From Gracilaria gracilis (Eukaryota; Rhodophyta; Florideophyceae; Gracilariales; Gracilariaceae): a stretch of 30,509 nt of DNA. Below the pieces are notes generated by a model. The model had not been told where the DNA came from. It searched no databases and was given only the letters and a program-made list of their open reading frames with translations. The stretch covers positions 1 through 30,509 of the forward strand of contig JARGSG010000143.1 in the NCBI GenBank assembly GCA_030374805.1, read 5' to 3'. Below are positions 8,039 through 17,870 of this stretch, piece after piece. Position numbers and translations under genes: made by a program. Within the stretch, counting starts at the first letter, position 1. Each line of letters starts with the position of its first letter.

Positions 8039-11000
8039 CATGTCCTAGGACACCATGAAAAAGTGGTTCATGTTCTTGCATCACGGAATTTTCAGAAAAA
8101 GTTTTAGTTTTTGTAAATAAATACCAATTTTTTTGGAAACATCCCGCGCGCTTTGCACGAACATGAACCAAGTTTTCGCCATGTCCTAGGACATGGCCCC
8201 CTCAACACATTGCTCCGCGTCCGCATTCGTCCATGGTGTATGACCAGGGGCTCTTGTCCCAAAATATAACTTGAATGCTTCATGTCCTAGGACACCATGA
8301 AAAAGTGGTTCATGTTCTTGCATCACGGAATTTTCAGAAAAAGTTTTTGTAAATAAATACCAATTTTTTGGAAACATTCCGCGCGCTTTGCACGAACATG
8401 AACCAAGTTTTCGCCATGTCCTAGGACATGGCCTCCTCAACACATTGCTCCGCGTCCGCATTCGTCCATGGTGTATGACCAGGGGCTCTTGTCCCAAAAT
8501 ATAACTTGAATGCTTCATGTCCTAGGACACCATGAAAAAGTGGTTCATGTTCTTGCATCACGGAATTTTCAGAAAAAGTTTTTGTAAATAAATACCAATT
8601 TTTTGGAAACATCCCGCGCGCTTTGCACGAACATGAACCAAGTTTTCGCCATGTCCTAGGACATGGCTCCGTTATGTGGCACCTGAAATTATATCGCGCA
8701 CAAGTGGCCCACAAGTGCAATTTCAATGAAACGGACACCGGCCACAGTGAAAGGAGAGTCGAAAGACCACGTGTAAAACACCTTTTTGCACTTCACACGT
8801 ATCCCACGTTTACTAAAGTAATTTACGGCATATAGATACACACATCAGCAATTCTTCACCATGTGTATTATGTACTACTAACGGGTGCCATTTATTCTCG
8901 AACGGTTTGAAGGATCTCCACAATGCTGGCTGTTTTCAACAGTTTGAACAGATGTTCACAATAATGGCTGTTTTGTAAAGCATTGGATGTTATGGAAGGA
9001 AGCGTTTATGAGTTTCGAATTTCTGAAGTTCAGTGGATATAGCTTTACTCCAGGGTTCAGCCGACTTGACCAGCAAGATTGGGAAACTTGTCTGGTGGAA
9101 AAGCATCACGGAATTCTCAAAAAAAGTTTTTGTAAATAAATACCAATTTTTTGAAAACATCCCGCGCGCTTTGCACGAACATGAACCAAGTTTTCGCCAT
9201 GTCCTAGGACATGGCCCCCTCAACACATTGCTCCGCGTCCGCATTCGTCCATGGTGTATGACCAGGGGCTCTTGTCCCAAAATATAACTTGAATGCTTCA
9301 TGTCCTAGGACACCATGAAAAAGTGGATCATGTTCTTGCATCACGGAATTTTCAGAAAAAGTTTTTGTAAATAAATACCAATTTTTTGAAAACATCCCGC
9401 GCGCTTTTGCACGAACATGAACCAAGTTTTCGCCATGTCCCTAGGACATGGCCCCCTCAACACATTGCTCCGCGTCCGCATTCGTCCATGGTGTATGACC
9501 AGGGGCTCTTGTCCCCAAAATATAACTTGAATGCTTCATGTCCTAGGACACCATGAAAAAGTGGTTCATGTTCTTGCATCACGGAATTTTCAGAAAAAGT
9601 TTTTGTAAATAAATACCAATTTTTTGGAAACATTCCGCGCGCTTTGCACGAACATGAACCAAGTTTTCGCCATGTCCTAGGACATGGCCTCCTCAACACA
9701 TTGCTCCGCGTCCGCATTCGTCCATGGTGTATGACCAGGGGCTCTTGTCCCCAAAATATAACTTGAATGCTTCATGTCCTAGGACACCATGAAAAAGTGG
9801 TTCATGTTCTTACATCACGGAATTTTCAGAAAAAGTTTTTGTAAATAAATACCAATTTTTTGGAAACATCCCGCGCGCTTTGCTACGAACATGAACCAAG
9901 TTTTCGCCATGTCCTAGGACATGGCTCCGTTATGTGGCACCTGAAATTATATCGCGCACAAGTGGCCCACAAGTGCAACTTTCAATGAAACGGACACCGG
10001 CCACAGTGAAAGGAGAGTCGAAAGACCACGTGTAAAACACCTTTTTGCACTTCACACGTATCCCACGTTTACTAAAGTAATTTACGGCATATAGATACAC
10101 ACATCAGCAATTCTTCACCATGTGTATTATGTACTACTAACGGGTGCCATTTATTCTCGAACGGTTTGAAGGATCTCCACAATGCTGGCTGTTTTCAACA
10201 GTTTGAACAGATGTTCACAATAATGGCTGTTTTGTAAAGCATTGGATGTTATGGAAGGAAGCGTTTATGAGTTTCGAATTTCTGAAGGTTCAGTGGATAT
10301 AGCTTTACTCCAGGGTTCAGCCGACTTGACCAGCAAGATTGGGAAACTTGTCTGGTGAAAAGCATCACGGAATTCTCAAAAAAAGTTTTTGTAAATAAAT
10401 ACCAATTTTTTGAAAACATCCCGCGCGCTTTGCACGAACATGAACCAAGTTTTCGCCATGTCCTAGGACATGGCCCCCCTCAACACATTGCTCCGCGTCC
10501 TGCATTCGTCCATGGTGTATGCACCAGGGGCTCTTGTCCCAAAATATAACTTGAATGCTTCATGTCACTACCGGACTACCAGTGAAAAAGTGAGAGTCGA
10601 TGTTCTTGCATCACGGAATTTTCAGAAACAAGTTTTTGTAAATAAATACCACATTTTTTGAAAACATCCCGCGCGCTTTGCACGAACATGAACCAAGTTT
10701 TCGCCATGTCCTAGGACATGGCACCCCTCAACACATTGCTCCGCGTCACGCATGTCGTCCATGGTGTACTGACTAAGGGGCTCTTGTCCCAAAATATAAC
10801 TTGAATGCTTCATGTCCTAGGATCACCATGAAAAAGCTGGTTCATGTTCTTGCATCACGGAATTTTCAGAAAAAGTTTTTGTACAATAAATGACCAATTT
10901 TTTGGAAAGCATCCCGCGCGCTGTTGCATGGAACATGAACCAAGTTTATCGCCATGTCCTAGGACATGGCCTCCTCAAGTTCATTGCTCCGCGATATAGC

Positions 11001-12755
11001 ATTACGTCCATGGTGTATGACCAGGGGCTCTTGTCCAGCAAAATATAACTTGAATGCTTCATGTCCTAGGACACCATGAAAAAGTGGTTCATGTTCTTGC
11101 ATCACGGAATTTTCAGAAAAAGTTTTTGTAAATAAATACCAATTTTTTGAAAACATCCCGCGCGCTTTGCAACGAACATGAACCAAGTTTTTCGCCATGT
11201 CCGTAGGACATGGCTCCGTCATGTGGCACCTGAAATTATATCGCGCACAAGTGGCCCACAAATGCAACTTTAATGAAACGCACACCGGCTACAGTGAAAG
11301 GAGAGTCGAAAGTGCCACGTGTAAAACACCTTTTTGCACTTCACACGTATCCCACGTTTACTAAAGTAATTTACGGCATATAGATACACACATCAGCAAT
11401 TCTTCACCATGTGTATTATGTACTACTAACGGGTGCCATCTATTCTCGAACGGTTTGAAGGATCTCCACAATGCTGGATGTTTTCAACAGTTTGAACAGA
11501 TGTTCACAATAATGGCTGTTTTGTAAAGCATTGGATGTTATGGAAGGAAGCGTTTATGAGTTTCGAATTTCTGAAGTTCAGTGGATATAGCTTTTACCTC
11601 CAGGGTTCAGCCGACTTGACCAGCAAGATTGGGAAACTTGTCTGGTGAAAAGCATCACGGAATTCTCAAAAAAAGTTTTTGTAAATAAATACCAATTTTT
11701 TGGAAACATCCCGCGCGCTTTGCACGAACATGAACCAAGTTTTTCGCCATGTCCTAGGACATGGCTCCGTCATGTGGCACCTGAAATTATATCACGCACA
11801 AGTGGCCCACAAATGCAACTTTAATGAAACGCACACCGGCTACAGTGAAAGGAGAGTCGAAAGTGCCACGTGTAAAACACCTTTTTGGCACTTCACACGT
11901 ATCCCACGTTTACTAAAGTAATTTTACGGCATATAGATACACACATCAGCAATTCTTCACCATGTGTATTATGTACTACTAACGGGTGCCATCTATTCTC
12001 GAACGGTTTGAAGGATCTCCACAATGCTGGATGTTTTCAACAGTTTGAACAGATGTTCACAATAATGACTGTTTTGTAAAGCATTGGATGTTATGGAAGG
12101 AAGCGTTTATGAGTTTCGAATTTCTGAAGTTCAGTGGATATAGCTTTACTCCAGGGTTCAGCCGACTTGACCAGCAAGATTGGGAAACTTGTCTGGTGAA
12201 AAGCATCACGGAATTCTCAAAAAAAGTTTTTGTAAATAAATACCAATTTTTTGGAAACATCCCGCGCGCTTTGCAACGAACATGAACCAAGTTTTCGCCA
12301 TGTCCTAGGACATGGCTCCGTCATGTGGCACCTGAAATTATATCGCGCACAAGTGGCCCACAAATGCAACTTTAATGAAACGGACACCGGCTACAGTGAA
12401 AGGGAGAGTCGAAGTGCCACGTGTAAAACACCTTTTTGCACTTCACACCGTATCCCACGTTTACTAAAGTAATTGTACGGCATATAGATACAGACTATCA
12501 GCAATTCTTCACCATGTGTATTATGTACTACTAACGGGTGCCATCTATTCTCGAACAGTTTGAAGGATCTCCACAATGCTGGCTGTTTTCAACAGTTTGA
12601 ACAGATGTTCGCAATAATGGCTGTTTTGTAAAGCATTGGATGTTATGGAAGGAAGCGTTTATGAGTTTCGAATTTCTGAAGTTCAGTGGATATAGCTTTA
12701 CTCCAGGGTTCAACAGACTTGACCAGCAAGATTGGGAAACTTGTCTGGTGAAAAG
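8039..12755. repeat. Modular satellite: palindromic core alternating with short (A) and long (B) linkers
   Basis: Thirteen copies of a ~110-bp core (from CATCACGGAATT through AAATAAATACCAA and CCCGCGCGCTTTGCACGAAC to the terminal palindrome) are separated by one of two linkers. Linker A is ~120-135 bp, runs from CTCAACACATTGCTCCGCG to GTTCATGTTCTTG, and contains a second half-conserved palindrome, TGTCCTAGGACA. Linker B is ~438-440 bp and occupies about 8668-9103, 9926-10362, 11215-11652, 11766-12203 and 12317-12755. The linker order after successive cores is A A B A A A B A A A B B B. Core+A units repeat every ~236-242 bp and core+B every ~550 bp. The last B linker ends at the array boundary. 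ORFs inside are repeat-borne and show no sign of being genes. Confidence 0.93.
8178..12316. repeat. Thirteen copies of a 20-bp palindrome GCCATGTCCTAGGACATGGC
   Basis: Exact copies occur at 8178-8197, 8413-8432, 8648-8667, 9196-9215, 9669-9688, 9906-9925, 10455-10474, 10703-10722, 10951-10970, 11746-11765 and 12297-12316. Copies near 9432 and 11194 are broken only by one extra base at the centre (GTCCCTAGG and GTCCGTAGG). The palindrome closes every core, and its sequence is constant while flanking bases vary, as expected for a protein-binding or cruciform-forming site under constraint, or for recent homogenisation. Confidence 0.9.
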
Positions 12756-13251
12756 TAGCTATTGGTTATAAAGGATTTTCGATATTCAGTTTGACGTTTG
12801 GTTCTCTTTTGGTGAAGAGGTTATCTATTTTTTCACTATGACGGCCGTGAGAATAGTTTAATGTTAGGAGGTGCAATTAGCATCGAAAATTGCTTTCTGT
12901 GCGGAAGAGGAACACTAGACGACTATGGAATAACCATGAAATAGGGTATCTACAGATGGGTTTCTGTTTCGATGGTGAGTGTTGTTCTCGTTGGGGAATC
13001 GAAAGAATTAGTAGTGAACTCAAATCTCTTTATATAGCGAGGTTTGGAATCGCTTCCTTGAGGTTTAAACAGTTACATGTTTCATGACAGGTATACAATG
13101 AATAGTCGGAAAAGTTGGGACTTTTCAAAGGTGGTCTGAAAAAGGAGGTGGAGGACATCCATTCATTGGAAAGGGCAACTCTCAGGGCCCTTGAATACCT
13201 CAGGTACGCCGGTAGCTTTATTAAAATGTTTGTAATGCCGCCTTTTTCTCC
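12756..13251. other. No recognisable feature between satellite and protein remnant
   Basis: Satellite similarity stops after CTGGTGAAAAG at about 12755. Short ORFs in this interval (for example plus strand near 12890-13087) have no recognisable motif or biased composition. I see nothing further that can be supported. Confidence 0.4.
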
Positions 13252-13965
13252 TCAATTTTCTTTTAACTTCGTATCCATGGGCACCGCTTTCTTCTTGATA
13301 GTTTCGTTCAACGCCTTCTTCTTGATGGTTTCGTTCAACGTATGCAGCTTTCCTATTTCGTTTTTAGTATCCTCTAACGTTGAATTGCTTGTGCTGCCAT
13401 CTCCAGGTTGAGAAGAAGCAGGCTGTGAATTGTAATCAGCATTTTCATTTTCATTTTGAGTGGCCGCTCATGCTGCGATTCTTTCCGATCGAAAAAGAAG
13501 TCGTAACGGTGCGATTCTTCCACTTCTATTTTTATATTTAGACTTCGTTGCTTTTCTTACTTTAAAATCCTCCAATGCCCAATCCATCACATTACAATTT
13601 CCTACAATTCTTTCATATTTGTTAGTATCCGGCTCTAGTGTTTTATGAAAATTGGCTCACGGTCGCATCTATAGCGTTCTCACTTTCATAGCTTTTCTCG
13701 GATGCCTTCATCAAGTTTCATCCATAAGTTCTTGTATACTTTGCGTTTCATTTGTCTCATTTGTCTCACCATTGCTTTACGAAATTATTTATTCATCTTT
13801 AGATGAAAGGCCGACTTCATCTCATCCCATGTGAAATTTCTTCCTTCATTCTACCTATATTGAGAAGAGCAGCCAAGTAGTAAAACAGCGAACTTGAAGG
13901 CCAAAAGGTTATCAACCGTTCTTGTGATTTCAATTGACCCCAATAAAAGCCACGTCGCATATTCC
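13252..13965 (-). pseudogene. Decayed minus-strand protein, possibly retrotransposon gag-like
   Basis: Coding-like pieces in different minus-strand frames follow one another. First, about 13965-13686: ATWLLLGS, then LLAFKFAVLLLG, then, after a stop, NFTWDEMKSAF and, after another stop, MVRQMRQMKRKVYKNL. Next, 13632-13468: KYERIVGNCNVMDWALEDF and a basic stretch. Last, about 13457-13252: an Asn/Glu-rich start, Ser-rich linker and two adjacent copies of LNETIKKKA. The hydrophobic helix followed by 'W.EM..AF' and 'MRQMK' resembles the layout of retrotransposon gag domains ('W.eFk.aF ... l.qlkq'). The evidence for a broken coding region is moderate; the gag assignment is weak. The plus-strand hydrophobic ORFs here are antisense shadows. 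Confidence 0.38.
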
Positions 13966-14654
13966 AATCAGAGTTGCGAGGATTTTTGCAATCATGTTTG
14001 CAATCATGTATGGCTCTCCAACTTGTTATCAGGATTATCGTACAAATAATTAATTGCCCACCTTCTCTGCGAGAGACCTTGTGGTGTTAATTAATTCACG
14101 AAAACAGGTCATCTGATGGGGAATAAATATGAGCCTCCTAAGCTTCGGGCATTAAATGGATACGCCACTGGCCAAAACTTCATAGCGCAGTTCAATTCCT
14201 CGTCTGGTAAATACCACATAGATCATTGCCAGTCTTCTTCATCATGTCCTGTTCATCATTCCACAACATTTAAGATCCTTTCAGGATCTATGCGCGACAA
14301 ATTCCCCCTAACATAACGAAAAGAAATCCATCCCGAACACCATGGAGCGGAAAAACAAGATCCCCATATCAATCCCTCCCACAAAAAGGGAATATAAGTT
14401 CCATTGCTAACCAAGGCTACACAATTTGACAAAGAAAAATGAAACATGTAAGGGACCGTTAGCCTCAAAGAAAGAAAACTGAGCTTCATTACCAGATATA
14501 TTTGCGAAATTCGTTCGATTCTTACAGTCGATTGTCCTCCTGAACCCAGAAATGAGACCCATACATGGGCCCCCTAGAGCCCTAACTTGGCCAACTAGGG
14601 CCCTAACATCAAATTCCCCCCCCCTTAACGAAAACCCCCGTAGTGGGCTTAACT
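13966..14654. other. Unassigned region leading into the telomere-like array
   Basis: No convincing gene on either strand. The last ~90 bp (from about 14565) become rich in GGGCCC and CCCTAA words and include a run of ten C residues near 14618. This looks like a degenerate edge of the CCCCTAA array that follows. Confidence 0.4.
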
Positions 14655-15171
14655 AAACCCCTAAAAACCCCTAATCATCCCCTAATCATCCCCTAATCAT
14701 CCCCTAATCATCCCCTAATCATCCCCTAATCATCCCCTAATCATCCCCTAATCATCCCCTAATCATCCCCTAATCATCCCCTAAAACCCCTAAAACCCCT
14801 AAACCCCTAAACCCCTAAACCCCTAAACCCCTAAACCCCTAAACCCCTAAACCCCTAAACCCCTAAACCCCTAATCATCCCCTAATCATCCCCTAATCAT
14901 CCCTAAACCCCTAAACCCTAAAACCCCTAAACCCCTAATCATCCCCCTAATCATCCCCTAATCATCCCCTAAATCATCCCCTAAATCATCCCCTAAATCA
15001 TCCCCTAATCATCCCCTAATCATCCCCTAATCATCCCCTAATCATCCCCTAATCATCCCCTAATCATCCCCTAAACCCCTAAACCCCTAAAACCCTAAAC
15101 CCTAAATCATCCCCTAATCATCCCCTAATCATCCCCTAAATCATCCCCTAATCATCCCCCTAATCACCCCC
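14655..15171 (+). repeat. Interstitial telomere-like array, alternating CCCCTAAA and CCCCTAATCAT units
   Basis: Two related units share the core CCCCTAA: an 8-bp unit CCCCTAAA (G strand TTTAGGGG) and an 11-bp unit CCCCTAATCAT (G strand ATGATTAGGGG), plus occasional 12-bp CCCCTAAATCAT variants. They are arranged in homogeneous blocks: about ten 11-mers, then about a dozen 8-mers, three 11-mers, a few 8-mers, a long block of 11/12-mers, 8-mers, and 11-mers again. The 8-bp unit differs by one base from plant-type CCCTAAA. The C-rich strand reads 5' to 3' toward the right, the orientation of a chromosome's left end. The array is flanked by unique DNA on both sides, so it is interstitial in this assembly. 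Confidence 0.9.
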
Positions 15172-16855
15172 GAAGACTGCGCTGCCGATCGTTCTTCTAC
15201 CGCTAAATCCTGGAAGGCGGCCTATGATGGTCTCCTCTATGGTTTTGGCTTTGGCATGGTTGTGCACGGCTTAACTCCTAGTGAGTTTGCAAGGATGCAT
15301 AAATACCTAAAAACGGACAAGCGCTGTGGAGATATGGTGAGTGGGTTATACACCAAACGTACCCCACAGTCCATGGAGAACAGGTACCGTGGTTTAAATT
15401 CTGATGCTTATCTTGTTCGCCTGGGTGAAAGGAACGAAGAATGCGAAGTCCTTGAGGCTTTAATTATTTCTCACCAATACATACTATGTCGTATTCTTGA
15501 GAGAGGACTACTCCCCGGATGTTGACAAGCTTGAAGAGTTCCACCCGGATCCCGAATTGAGAATTGTCACCACCGTTAATTGCCGCTTTACCGTCCATAT
15601 CCCACGCTTGAACGGTATCACGGACTATATCCGAATTGTAGAGGGTAATATCCACAAAGTGAGAGTGGAAAAGTCCAGGAGCACACTCATGGGCGTAGAT
15701 ATGAAACTAGGGAACTCTGGTAACCAACGTTGGGATTGTGGGTGGGGAAGAAATGCTCGCCAAGCATGCGAGAATGATGATGACGGAATGTACGTTGTGT
15801 ACACCGTACTTCCAACTTCGAACGGGGGTTTCTTCGTGGAAATGCTTCAAGAAGCCGGCATATACGTCACTGCAACTGAGCACGTAGCTCGCGGGTTTAC
15901 AGGAGCACGGCATGGCGCGACTGGGAAGTATTATGAGTTCGTCCCTCCCACACACCCTGAAGATGACAGAATGACCCGTACTTTCTGGATGGCTCTTGGA
16001 AGTTCTATTGTTCTGCCCTCTTCAATTGTTGTTCGATTCGGCGGACATTGGAGCTACGATATTCAGGTTTTTGGTTATGTAATCAATGCCACAACATTGA
16101 AGAAGGGGGAGCAGATTGTGTACCTATGGCGCGACGAATTGGAGGCCTATGAAACAATGGACGAATATGGTAACAGAACCGAGCTAATGAAACATGACGA
16201 GAAGGTGGGAATCCAGTTTCTCAACTGGCGTCCGTTTTTCGTGGACCATCCCGAGGAGAAAGGGTTGATGGTAGGAACTATTCCAACAGCACTGGAGGTA
16301 GATTTGAAGTCCCCTGCGAGGAAGAAAATGCTGGAATCTATGTACGACGCTTTAGACAATGGTACCAAAATCTAGGACGTCTATCGCCAAAACCCTGTGC
16401 TGAAGTTGGTGGCCAAAAAACAAGGTGTGAACTACTCGGAAGACGACGAGAAGGAAATACGTCGAATGTGGCTGGGGGAAGGAGATCAATGGATGTTCAA
16501 CGACGTTCCTTTCGCAGCTATGGAGCTCTTACTTGGAGAGAAGTTGTCTTTCCCATTGGACCTGGCGGACCTTAGACCGGCTATGCTCAAGCAAATCGTA
16601 GAAAAGCAGGGAACTGGACCACATAGGCGGCACCGCAGTGAAGGTTCCAGTGATGATGGGCCAAACGCAGAGTTTAGTGACAGCGCGGAGAATAGCGATG
16701 TATCTAGTACAGATGAAGACTCTGACAGCAGTATGGAGGGTTTGGAAAAGCCAGACCACGATGCAAATAATGCTACTGCACAAAGCAACCCCGCCGCGGC
16801 AACCAATGGCCGTAAAAGGCCCCTTAGCAAGAAACAACCAGCTAAAAGAATGTAA
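15172..16855 (+). pseudogene. Unrecognised gene, 5'-truncated by the telomere-like array, with one frame change and one stop
   Basis: Coding begins at the exact edge of the CCCCTAA array, already inside a protein (SWKAAYDGLLYGFGFGMVVHG), so the 5' end is missing. Frame 1 runs to 15525. A +1 change in 15497-15523 (around REDYSPDV) leads to an open stretch ending at TAG 16373-16375. The same frame continues for 160 codons without a break in character (DVYRQNPVLKLVAKKQGV...) to 16855. The C-terminus is Ser/Asp/Glu-rich, then basic (KRPLSKKQPAKRM), suggesting a nuclear protein. The middle is a folded-looking domain with many Tyr/Trp/Gly residues. No family recognised. Either a decayed gene or an intact gene body damaged by one inserted base and one stop. 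The TAG may also be a genuine stop, giving a shorter protein. Confidence 0.6.
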
Positions 16856-17616
16856 TGCTGGGGTATTCAAACCAACAGTGATACTTTTACCAAACTATTG
16901 GGATGCGCTTACTTCGGCAAGGCCTCTAACTGGCTGTTCGAACAACAACTACTGGCCTCCGATTTACTGAGGTTACGTATAGAACCGTAACGAAGCATAT
17001 CTCGCAACCGAAACAAAGGTGCTCATCATACCCGCCCCCTCACAGCTTCCACCTGTACGACTCACCAAACGTTCCCCTTCCCCCCCGCCCCCAGCTCCAA
17101 ATGCCGAACGCATTTCCCAACATGGGTGCACAGCGCACTCACTCACGTCGTCTTTCAGAACACATAAGCCGCTGCCCGTCTCCAACCACAAGCTCCCGCT
17201 CAACTTATTCGCAAAGGTGTTTCCCGGTTTTCTACATTTTGGGGGGCATGTTTTTGCTCACTCCTTCCCTATCATACGTTACTCCGCTTTACACGAGCAT
17301 CGGTTACATTCTTACATTATCAGATCATCCATGACACTCCCCCTTACGTACTGTACCACCTTTTTTCCCAGTTTCCTACAAGTTCTTCCCGTTCTACTCT
17401 CTCCTCCTCAGAGTTTCGATGGCTCGCCCTACTACAGCGCCGTTTTTGCACATCTCACAGCACAACGGGAGCTGTCACGAATGCGTCAATGTTTCCCGAG
17501 GAGGGTGTTGGAGACCTGAGCTCTTCACATTGCGGAAACACTCCCCTTTTTTACTCCCACTATATATGTACAATTGACCAACTTTCACTGTACATATTTC
17601 GTTCTTCCCTTACTCT
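16856..17616. other. No supported gene; C/T-rich intergenic DNA
   Basis: ORFs occur on both strands but have skewed composition (Ser/Pro/Thr from C- and T-rich sequence) and no recognisable motif. This is the shared region between the 3' end of the plus-strand gene ending at 16855 and the 3' side of the minus-strand genes to the right. The TATATATG stretch near 17560 is AT-rich but I cannot assign it. Confidence 0.35.
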
Positions 17617-17826
17617 CTAATGCAACTTGTGGCGGGCACGGCGAACAATTTCCTCATCTTCATCCACATCCTCTTCTTCCACCCGCTCGAGAAACATCCT
17701 AATCCTCTTCTTCCACCTCACCCCCCAAGTGAGAAAATATGTCTTCCAGTTAATCTTGGAAGCCATTTCTCTCGCTCTCCAGGTCACTGTTGTCTTCCAG
17801 AGTCCTAGGATGGCTATCACCCACAT
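17617..17826 (-). other. Small minus-strand ORF of uncertain status
   Basis: A 69-codon ORF just beyond the recombinase-like gene. Its second half (KKRIRMFLERVEEEDVDEDEEIVRRARHKLH, in part) has a charged, helical look, and the nucleotide sequence is a purine-rich GAA/GAT tract. It may be a real small protein, a detached tail of the upstream gene, or simple-sequence chance. No function. Confidence 0.2.
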
Positions 17827-17870
17827 GAATGCCCTGAGTTCTAACCATCACTCTCTAATTTAATTCAGTC

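Noticed and set aside
8186..12290. Repeated ORFs in the palindrome satellite encoding similar His/Gly-rich peptides
   Set aside because: They follow the repeat period, change frame with single-base insertions, and have no plausible start context or domain.
8039..12755. CRISPR array
   Set aside because: The repeat units are hundreds of bases long, linkers are themselves repeated rather than unique, and no cas-like gene is present.
13115..13834. Hydrophobic plus-strand ORFs that look like membrane proteins
   Set aside because: The hydrophobicity is the reverse reading of Lys/Glu/Asn-rich minus-strand coding pieces; no signal or family pattern.
16973..17519. Plus-strand 166-codon ORF and its minus-strand partner
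   Set aside because: Pro/Ser/Leu-rich from C/T-rich sequence, no domain, open on both strands at once.
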